DNA from: Chitinophagaceae bacterium
Lineage (GTDB): Bacteria > Bacteroidota > Bacteroidia > Chitinophagales > Chitinophagaceae
Assembly: GCA_947488765.1 (NCBI GenBank)
Contig: CANLAE010000004.1
Coordinates: 1-64,000 of the forward strand
Reading direction: 5' to 3'
DNA length: 64,000 nucleotides
Each line of letters opens with the position of its first letter. The first letter of the stretch is position 1. The notes beneath the pieces are model-generated. The model had not been told where the DNA came from, did not search any database, and saw nothing but the letters and a program-made list of their open reading frames with translations. Shown piece by piece: positions 58,166 to 64,000 of this stretch. A program made the position numbers and the translations under genes.

Positions 58166-58255
58166 TCTCATTGATGAACTTTTTAAATAGAATTTGTTTG
58201 TTTGACTTTCTCACAGATAACATAGATATTTTATTAATCCCTGATAAAAAAAAAT

Positions 58256-58972
58256 TTGAACGCTAAAACCCTTTCAATCAGAAATGTAGTATTAATGGCT
58301 ACTTTGTTAGTTGTATTATTTACATCTTGTAAAAAAAATGAAGCAGTAATTCCGGTTCCTGTAGAAGAAGCTAGTATCATTATTAAACATGCTTCTCCAG
58401 ATGCCCCAAATGTAGACTTGTTTGTGGACGGTGCAAGAATCAATACTTCTTCAATTTCTTTTAACACCAACACCGGGTATGTTAAAATTAAAGCAGGAGC
58501 AAGAAATATTAAAGTAAATGCTGCCGGCAGTACAAGTTCTGTAATCAATGCAAATGTAACATTGGTAAAAGATAAAAATTACTCACTCTATGCAGCCAAC
58601 AAATTGTCTGCTATTGAGCCCGTACTTGTAGAAGATAATTTAACTGTACCAGCTGCCGAAAAAGCACATATACGTTTTGTTCATTTAAGCCCAGATGCGC
58701 CTTCAGTGAATATTGTAAGTGGTACAGCTACTACCAATCTTTTTTCCGCTGTAACTTTCAAATCTAGTACAGCATTCACTCCTGTAGATGCAACTGCTAC
58801 CGGAACAGCATTTACATTTAACATTCGCAATGCAACTACGAGTGCTAATGTAGCTTCTGTGCCTGCAACTTTAGTAGCCGGAAAAATTTACACAATTGTT
58901 ATCAGAGGATTTGCAACACCTCCTACTAATAACATTATTGCTTTAGGTGCTACTTTAATTACAAACAAATAA
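58256..58972 (+). CDS. DUF4397 lipoprotein
   Basis: The 238-residue protein has a lipobox (LLVVLFTSC, Cys at about residue 25) and two DUF4397 repeats: SIIIKHASPDAPNVDLFVDG and HIRFVHLSPDAPSVNIVSG. It is predicted to be lipid-anchored in the outer membrane. The start is taken as the TTG at 58256, which gives a basic N-region; the ATG 13 codons on would leave it without one. Function unknown. Confidence 0.83.
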   Translation: MNAKTLSIRNVVLMATLLVVLFTSCKKNEAVIPVPVEEASIIIKHASPDAPNVDLFVDGARINTSSISFNTNTGYVKIKAGARNIKVNAAGSTSSVINANVTLVKDKNYSLYAANKLSAIEPVLVEDNLTVPAAEKAHIRFVHLSPDAPSVNIVSGTATTNLFSAVTFKSSTAFTPVDATATGTAFTFNIRNATTSANVASVPATLVAGKIYTIVIRGFATPPTNNIIALGATLITNK

Positions 58973-58977
58973 TTTTT

Positions 58978-59019
58978 AAAAAACAAATAGCCCATAGTAA
59001 AATGGGCTATTTGTTTTTT
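58978..59019. terminator. Bidirectional intrinsic terminator
   Basis: AAAAAACAAATAGCCCAT (58978-58995) and ATGGGCTATTTGTTTTTT (59002-59019) make an 18-bp stem with a 6-base loop. It separates the convergent DUF4397 and XRE genes. Confidence 0.95.
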
Positions 59020-59025
59020 GTAATG

Positions 59026-59397
59026 TTAGTCAATACCTTCTGAAATATAAGATGCGGTTTCTAATGTCGCCATTATAGCAGCATATAATTTATGGTCTTC
59101 TTCTTTTTTTAATTTAAAGCTATGCTGCAAATCATGGATAAAAAGTATGATTTCTTTGCGGCTAACCTTATCTGTTGCCAAATGATGGGGTTTGCAAATT
59201 TCAAATTCATCTCTTAATAATTCGACAATAGGAACATCTAAAATACTAGATAATTGTTTGACATGCGTAACAGTAAGTTGGGTAATATTGTTTTCAATTT
59301 TACTATAAGCATTCTGAGAAATACCCATTTTTCTGGATACATAATCCTGAGAATAATTTCTTAACTCACGGAATTGTTTGATGATGGTTCCAGGCAT
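59026..59397 (-). CDS. XRE-family transcriptional regulator
   Basis: The 123-residue protein starts with a helix-turn-helix of the Cro/CI type (IKQFRELRNYSQDYVSRKMG, then SQNAYSKIENNITQLTVTHV) covering residues 5-60, followed by a helical tail with no recognised ligand domain. Such regulators are often found with restriction or toxin genes, but none is adjacent. Target unknown. Confidence 0.88.
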   Translation of the reverse strand: MPGTIIKQFRELRNYSQDYVSRKMGISQNAYSKIENNITQLTVTHVKQLSSILDVPIVELLRDEFEICKPHHLATDKVSRKEIILFIHDLQHSFKLKKEEDHKLYAAIMATLETASYISEGID

Positions 59398-59504
59398 AAA
59401 AGGTCTTTGGTTTATACAAATTTCAGCAGAAACAATATATACTGCTAAATTATTTTGATTTTGTAAAATTAGCTGTTATAAAAACACTTTTCTTTTAGTT
59501 CAAA

Positions 59505-59570
59505 GAATGTTCTGTTGCTAAAGCTACTGGCTACATTGCCGCAACCCATATGCCTTTGTGTTTTAGTGCA
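59505..59570 (-). repeat. Dispersed intergenic repeat, family 2, copy 2
   Basis: On the minus strand it reads AAAGGCATATGGGTTGCGGC, then AATGTAGCCAGTAGCTTTAG. It aligns with the copy at 58080 over about 50 bases with several mismatches. Confidence 0.6.
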
Positions 59571-59609
59571 TTATTAATTTTTTTAATGTTAGTTTCGGAC
59601 ACAAAACGA

Positions 59610-59655
59610 AAAACCCCACAGACACAAGTGTTAACAATTATGTCTGTGGGGTTTT
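59610..59655 (-). terminator. Intrinsic terminator of the FISUMP gene
   Basis: AAAACCCCACAGACA (59610-59624) pairs with TGTCTGTGGGGTTTT (59641-59655) around a 16-base loop, 12 bases after the stop of the minus-strand gene at 59668. Confidence 0.88.
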
Positions 59656-59667
59656 GAAGGCTACGAA

Positions 59668-61341
59668 TTAATTTTTAATACATCGGCAAGAATATCCCGT
59701 TGCTCTGTTGTTTGCCATGTTGGTTCGGGCTTCGCTGCCATTCATCATCATCATCTTGGAAGAAGTGCCGAAAGTTGTTGAGCTCCAGTAGTATCCGGTA
59801 CCACCGCCACTATCAATGGTGCCGCTTGCTGGTATAGCATATGAAGGGCCATTGTACCTTCGTCCAGAAAGTGGCAGCTTGAGAGGAGAAGCGAATCCAC
59901 CGGCTGCATTACTCGAGGTCCAGCTTAACCGTTCGGTTTCTAATTCGGTGGTGGTTGGCAACCGCCATCCTGTGGGGCAAACATTGTTGGTACTCCCAAC
60001 ACCCTGCCAGAGTAAATTATTTACAGGGTTTCGCCAGTTATTATCTATATAAACATCAGGAGACAAGATAAAATTACCATGTCCTGGATTGTCGGTACTA
60101 CTAAGTGTAGTAGTAGTGGGTGATCCTGTACCTGTGCTGCTGCTTGTCCAAGTAACGGATTGATGCCCATCATCACCTCGTCCCCATTGAAAAAGATCGC
60201 CATAGCCATTGGCATCTGAACTGCTTAATGCTACTCTGGAAGCTCCAAGATTACGGTCCATCCAAAGTCTATTGTTAGCACCTAGTACCACGCCGTAAGT
60301 AACTGAAGACCCTCTGTAGGTAAAGGTCACTTGGGTCTGGAAAGTTACGGTTCGGGTAAGCGTGATCGTTTTCCCTCCGATATTAACCGCAAAAGAAGCC
60401 GTGCCAGCACCTGCAGGAGTTCCGGTGATATTGTAAGTTAGTGAACCTGTGCCGATTTGAAAGTTACCGGCACTTAGGGTTGCTGTGAGTCCGCTTACAC
60501 CTGTGGAGGTTACTATTTGTCCACTATGTGGGCCACCATTGCCGCCTGTATAATTGATTAAACTGCTAACGCTACTTGCAGGTACTGCATCTGCAAGCGT
60601 ACCACTGGCTGTGCCGACTGTTAGGGTTGAGACTTCTCCTGTTGCCACTGTACGCATTAGTGTGGTGGTCTGGCCCCCTACACTGATGGCAAAGTATGCA
60701 GAACCGCTGCTTGCAGGCGTTCCGCTAATGTTGTATGTCAATGACCCATTGCCTTCCACAAGTGCACCGGCATTTAGGCTTGCAGTTAGACCCGTAACCC
60801 CCGTTGAGTTGATGCTTTGTCCACTGTTGTATTCTCCGTTTCCACCCGTGTAAGTGTATGTATTACTAACTCCATTGGCTGCTAAACCTAATACAAGAGT
60901 ACCATTGGAAGTGCTTGCAGTGAGTGAAGAAACAGAACCCACAGGCAATGTAGTATTCAACTGCTGCCATGCACCTGAGAAGTAAACATTCAGCATATTG
61001 GATGTTGTATTGAATATGACGGATCCATTTGCGGGATTTGTTATTGCATTTCTTTGGGTAACGGTCATTCTAGGTAGTAAAAAACCCTGTGTTGTGGACG
61101 ACACCTCAACGAGTCCATCATTTCTTACAGTAAGAATGGTGCCAGTGGCATTTCCAACTTTTAATGCCGATGAAGTAGCAGTAGTTCCAGATCCAACTAC
61201 TTGCAACATGCTCGAAGGAACATTGGTTCCAATACCCACCTGGCTTAATACGATATAAGGAATCAGTATAATGATCTGGGTTATAATAATCTTTGATAAA
61301 ACAGACATTTTAGACGAAATCATCGGCAGTTGATAGTTCAT
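59668..61341 (-). CDS. Secreted protein with FISUMP domain and two internal repeats
   Basis: The 557-residue protein has a signal peptide (SKIIITQIIILIPYIVLSQ), an N-terminal VGIGTNVPSSMLQVVG stretch typical of Bacteroidota surface proteins, and GFLLPRMTVTQRNAI. Two repeats of about 90 residues follow (YTGGNGEYNSGQSINSTGVT... and YTGGNGGPHSGQIVTSTGVS...). The C-terminal third is a FISUMP domain (major paralogous domain of Fibrobacter succinogenes): NRLWMDRNLGASRV, GDLFQWGRGDDGHQ, CPTGWRLPTTTELE, and YYWSSTTF. There is no clear T9SS tail. It is presumably extracellular, with unknown function. Confidence 0.87.
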   Translation of the reverse strand: MNYQLPMISSKMSVLSKIIITQIIILIPYIVLSQVGIGTNVPSSMLQVVGSGTTATSSALKVGNATGTILTVRNDGLVEVSSTTQGFLLPRMTVTQRNAITNPANGSVIFNTTSNMLNVYFSGAWQQLNTTLPVGSVSSLTASTSNGTLVLGLAANGVSNTYTYTGGNGEYNSGQSINSTGVTGLTASLNAGALVEGNGSLTYNISGTPASSGSAYFAISVGGQTTTLMRTVATGEVSTLTVGTASGTLADAVPASSVSSLINYTGGNGGPHSGQIVTSTGVSGLTATLSAGNFQIGTGSLTYNITGTPAGAGTASFAVNIGGKTITLTRTVTFQTQVTFTYRGSSVTYGVVLGANNRLWMDRNLGASRVALSSSDANGYGDLFQWGRGDDGHQSVTWTSSSTGTGSPTTTTLSSTDNPGHGNFILSPDVYIDNNWRNPVNNLLWQGVGSTNNVCPTGWRLPTTTELETERLSWTSSNAAGGFASPLKLPLSGRRYNGPSYAIPASGTIDSGGGTGYYWSSTTFGTSSKMMMMNGSEARTNMANNRATGYSCRCIKN

Positions 61342-61682
61342 TTTTTAGGATAGTTTTGGCTTTGCAATTTAATATTTTATTTACTATAACTATAGCTTAT
61401 TGGATTTATTTTTTTATTTAATTGTAATGCAAAGAAATAATTACAACTTTTTTAGTATTTGATACTAAATTGTGTTATAGATAAACAATATATGTAATTT
61501 TTTCTCTAGCTGTAATTTTGTTTGTGAGTATAAAAAGAATAAAATTCTTGTTTTTCATTTTGTCTAATACATTTCCTATTGCATACAGGCTAGGGTTTGA
61601 AGCGGTAGCTGCCTTTGCAAAAGGCACTACAAGCGAAAAGCCCGAAACTATTGCTGCACAGTGATTTGCTGTTGACAGGCCC
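61342..61682. other. Intergenic region with a family 2 repeat
   Basis: This 341-base stretch is the leader of the FISUMP gene and the downstream region of the B12-binding gene. Apart from the repeat at 61578-61680 nothing was recognised. The reading frame at 61475-61756 overlaps the B12-binding gene and is not credible. Confidence 0.5.
61578..61680 (+). repeat. Dispersed intergenic repeat, family 2, copy 3
   Basis: On the plus strand it reads CAGGCTAGGGTTTGAAGCGG, TAGCTGCCTTTGC, then CACTACAAGCGAAAAGCC. It shares the ACTACAnGCGAAAAGCC end with the copy at 58080, in the opposite orientation. Confidence 0.65.
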
Positions 61683-62090
61683 TTAAAAATTTCTATTTTG
61701 TTGTACCCAATTGGTGATGTAAGTTGCAATTTCGGTAGTGGCTGTGCCGGGTGCAAATAATTTTCCTACACCCATATCATTTAGTATTTGCATATCATCA
61801 TCCGGGATAATGCCGCCACCGGTTAATAAAACATCGTTCATTCCTTTTGCTTTCATTAAAGCAATCACTTTTGGAAAAACAGTATTGTGAGCACCACTTA
61901 AAATACTAATGCCAATAGCATCTACATCTTCCTGTAATGCAGCATTTACAACCATTTCAGGCGTTTGGCGTAAGCCGGTATAAATTACTTCCATGCCTGC
62001 ATCACGCAAAGCAGTGGCTATTATTTTAGCACCACGATCGTGGCCATCTAATCCAACTTTTGCTACCAAAACTCTTATCGGTCTTTTCAT
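61683..62090 (-). CDS. Stand-alone cobalamin-binding subunit of an acyl-CoA mutase
   Basis: The 135-residue protein is the B12-binding domain of methylmalonyl-CoA-type mutases: [18 protein letters not shown] with the DxHxxG that carries the axial His, [15 protein letters not shown], and [14 protein letters not shown]. In many organisms it is the C-terminal part of a large mutase. Here it is a separate gene, as in two-subunit mutases such as isobutyryl-CoA mutase. The catalytic subunit is not in the window. The cofactor could be supplied by the adenosyltransferase at 9811-10371. Confidence 0.92.
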   Translation of the reverse strand: MKRPIRVLVAKVGLDGHDRGAKIIATALRDAGMEVIYTGLRQTPEMVVNAALQEDVDAIGISILSGAHNTVFPKVIALMKAKGMNDVLLTGGGIIPDDDMQILNDMGVGKLFAPGTATTEIATYITNWVQQNRNF

Positions 62091-62135
62091 AGATGCTGTT
62101 TTAAAACGATGACAACTAAGGTACTTTAATAAAGT

Positions 62136-63650
62136 TTAACTTAATAAATTCAGCACATGTTTTATTCTGTTGGCGGTTTCCGATTTTCCAATAAGCGCTG
62201 CTATTTCAAAAACGGTTGGTCCAAATTTCCCACCTACCAACATGATTCTGAATGGCAACATCAATTCGCCTTGTTTCAATTCATGTATGGCAGCTAATGC
62301 TTTGAATGTTTGTTCTAAATCGGCAGTGTTCCAGTTTTCCTGTGCGTTAAATTGTGCTATCAATTCTGTAAAAAATATTTTTTTCTTTTCATCCCACTTG
62401 CTCTGTAATGAAGCAGTATCAATTGTTTCAGGCGATTGAAAGAAAAAACCCGCCTGCTCTTTAAAATCTGAAAGTAAAATGCATCTTTCTTTTACCAAAG
62501 CAATTATGTGGTCAATATACGCATCATCAAATTTTCCTAAGTCTGTTCCAAATATATTTTTTATATGCATTCTGAGGCTGTCGGCATCTAACTTTTTAAT
62601 CCATTCTCCGTTATACCATTTTGCTTTTTCGTAATCAAATTTTGCGCCGCCTTTGTGCACTCTTTCAATGCTAAATTGTTGTATCAATTCATTTAACGAA
62701 AATATCTCTTGCTCTGTACCGCTGTTCCAGCCAAGCATTGCAAGCATATTTACAAATGCTTCAGATAAAAATCCTTTCTCTTTAAAACCTGTGTTGACCT
62801 CTTCATTTTTAGGATCTTTCCAATCCATTGCAAATACTGGAAACCCTAGTCTATCACCATCTCTCTTGCTCAACTTTCCATTCCCATCGGGTTTTAATAT
62901 CAATGGCAAATGTGCCCATTTAGGCATGTTTTCGATACCAAATAAATATTGCCACAACAATACATGCACCGGTGCACTTGGCAACCATTCTTCTCCACGA
63001 AATGCATGTGTTATTTGCATTAAAAAATCATCTACTACAACCGCCAAATGATAAGTAGGCATTCCATCTGCTTTCAACAAAACTTTATCATCAACCAAAC
63101 TTGTATTAAAACTTACATCGCCACGTATCATATCATTTAAATGCACTTCAGTTTCTTGGGGCATTTTAATTCTGATTACATAAGCTGCACCTTCATTCAA
63201 CAATTGTTGAGTTGCAGCTTCATCCAATACCAATGAATTTTTCATTTCATTTCTGGTGTGCTGGCTGTATTGAAAATTGTTGATTGCTTTTCGCTTTTCA
63301 TCTAGCTCTTCTGCTGTGTCAAATGCATAGTAGGCTTGACCTGCAGAGATTAACTGATCTGCATATTGACGGTAAATTGCTTTACGTTCACTTTGTCTGT
63401 ATGGTGCAAAAGGACCACCATGCAACGGACTTTCATCGGGCTGTAAGCCACACCATTCAAGGCATTTGAAAATATATTCTTCGGCACCTTCTACAAATCT
63501 TGTTTGATCGGTGTCTTCTATTCGTACTATAAAATCGCCACCATTGTGTTTGGCAAATAAATAATTAAACAACACAGTTCTTACACCACCCAAATGCAAT
63601 CCACCCGTTGGGCTTGGCGCAAATCGTACACGTACTTTTTTAGAATTCAT
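62136..63650 (-). CDS. gltX: Glutamyl-tRNA synthetase
   Basis: The 504-residue protein is GltX: VRFAPSPTGGLHLGGVRTVL holds the HIGH-type motif, IVRIEDTDQTRFV is the Glu-binding region, and GKLSKRDGDRLGFPV is the KMSKS-type loop, followed by the helical anticodon-binding domain. The gatC gene at 8731 suggests that Glu-tRNA(Gln) or Asp-tRNA(Asn) transamidation occurs in this organism. A -7-like CAAATATA lies at 63655-63662 on the minus strand, only 4 bases upstream of the start. Confidence 0.96.
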   Translation of the reverse strand: MNSKKVRVRFAPSPTGGLHLGGVRTVLFNYLFAKHNGGDFIVRIEDTDQTRFVEGAEEYIFKCLEWCGLQPDESPLHGGPFAPYRQSERKAIYRQYADQLISAGQAYYAFDTAEELDEKRKAINNFQYSQHTRNEMKNSLVLDEAATQQLLNEGAAYVIRIKMPQETEVHLNDMIRGDVSFNTSLVDDKVLLKADGMPTYHLAVVVDDFLMQITHAFRGEEWLPSAPVHVLLWQYLFGIENMPKWAHLPLILKPDGNGKLSKRDGDRLGFPVFAMDWKDPKNEEVNTGFKEKGFLSEAFVNMLAMLGWNSGTEQEIFSLNELIQQFSIERVHKGGAKFDYEKAKWYNGEWIKKLDADSLRMHIKNIFGTDLGKFDDAYIDHIIALVKERCILLSDFKEQAGFFFQSPETIDTASLQSKWDEKKKIFFTELIAQFNAQENWNTADLEQTFKALAAIHELKQGELMLPFRIMLVGGKFGPTVFEIAALIGKSETANRIKHVLNLLS

Positions 63651-63708
63651 GCTGCAAATATAAGCGAGGTATTTTTTGTATGGGCAATCGTAACACTATG
63701 TGTCTGTG

Positions 63709-63729
63709 GTTGCGTCGCACACTTGTACT
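63709..63729 (+). repeat. Dispersed intergenic repeat, family 1, copy 3
   Basis: GTTGCGTCGCACACTTGTAC plus one further T is identical over 21 bases to the copy at 23417-23437. It lies between gltX and the partial gene at the right edge. Confidence 0.85.
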
Positions 63730-63820
63730 GAAGCTTGTTGATGCAGCTTTTTTTTCATCAATTCATTTCAAAAAGGTATAAAAATTGAAATCACCTAACT
63801 TTATCACTTAAATCAAAGCA

Positions 63821-64000
63821 TTGAAGCGAATTTTTTTTTTATATTTTTTCATATTTATCGCAAAAAATTCAATTGCGCAGTTAACTTTTCCCAATCTGCA
63901 AGTGCAATACGATTCTGCATGGGTTTGTAATCATTATCAATTAATCCCTATCATTTTTACGCCCAATACCTTTAATTATAATTTGTTTCCAAAGCAGCTG
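63821..64000 (+). CDS. Start of a secreted protein, cut off by the window edge
   Basis: A frame open to the last base begins with TTG at 63821 and encodes a signal peptide (LKRIFFLYFFIFIAKNSIAQ) followed by LTFPNLQVQYDSAWVCNHYQ and LIPIIFTPNTF. The signal peptide and amino-acid make-up are those of a real gene. No ATG precedes it in frame close by. The first 60 residues do not identify the family. Confidence 0.65.
   Translation, partial: MKRIFFLYFFIFIAKNSIAQLTFPNLQVQYDSAWVCNHYQLIPIIFTPNTFNYNLFPKQL

Noticed and set aside
61475-61756. A 93-residue minus-strand reading frame
   Set aside because: Its N-terminal part overlaps the B12-binding gene in another frame, and the remainder runs through a dispersed intergenic repeat.

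Overview
The window is a piece of an AT-rich chromosome from a member of the Bacteroidota, most likely the Chitinophagaceae or a close relative. The evidence is a PorV-like protein followed by a giant C25 sortase of the type IX secretion system (T9SS), several secreted proteins with T9SS C-terminal sorting domains, a PID-CTERM-like mini-protein, DUF4293/DUF3467/DUF2795 genes, promoters of the Bacteroidota form TTG-N19-TAnnTTTG, and start sites that almost never carry a Shine-Dalgarno sequence. No rRNA, tRNA, CRISPR array, phage or insertion sequence was recognised. The genus is inference.

Layout. 0-5 kb: a fragment of a gliding-motility-type C-terminal domain, then a PLP enzyme overlapping an FAD monooxygenase fused to a DsbA-like domain, and a zinc alcohol dehydrogenase. 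4.6-7.3 kb: an MbnP/MbnH-type pair (copper-associated protein plus di-haem peroxidase) and a decayed YHYH gene. 7.5-10.4 kb: a glycosyltransferase, gatC, an ABC ATPase and a cobalamin adenosyltransferase. 11-16.7 kb: a very large secreted beta-helix protein interrupted by a one-base frameshift in a G7 run, then the PID-CTERM-like mini-protein. 16.8-27.8 kb: mostly minus-strand housekeeping genes (LolD-like ATPase, SemiSWEET, fabI, recN, TPR protein, zinc-ribbon coiled coil, Nif3, FabK-like enzyme, nucleotidyltransferase). 28-39 kb: glyA, DUF4293, DUF3467, two small T9SS-tail proteins, ddl, a PASTA protein, rhodanese, mtaB, a GH125 mannosidase, an SGNH hydrolase, a GxxExxY protein flanked by degenerate repeats, and tyrS. 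39.5-48.7 kb: the porV-like/porU2-like pair, an RDD protein, an HscA-like Hsp70 and ribE. 48.8-51.9 kb: a GT-C-like membrane protein, rpsU with a striking Shine-Dalgarno sequence, xerC, and a frameshifted hpf. 51.9-64 kb: two paralogous outer-membrane proteins, dihydroorotase, a MutS-like ATPase, a DUF4397 lipoprotein, an XRE regulator, a FISUMP protein, a stand-alone B12-binding subunit, gltX, and the start of a secreted protein that runs off the right edge.

How the genes fit together. Secretion is the clearest theme: the PorV-like protein and the sortase export or attach proteins carrying C-terminal tails, and at least three tail-bearing proteins lie here. The most unusual items are the FAD monooxygenase-DsbA fusion, the MbnP/MbnH pair beside a dead YHYH gene, the exceptional SD on rpsU close to a broken hpf, the repeat-flanked GxxExxY gene, and two families of dispersed intergenic repeats. 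Two otherwise good genes are each broken by a one-base homopolymer length change (G7 at 11348, T4 at 51650). Assembly error must be excluded before either is read as biology.
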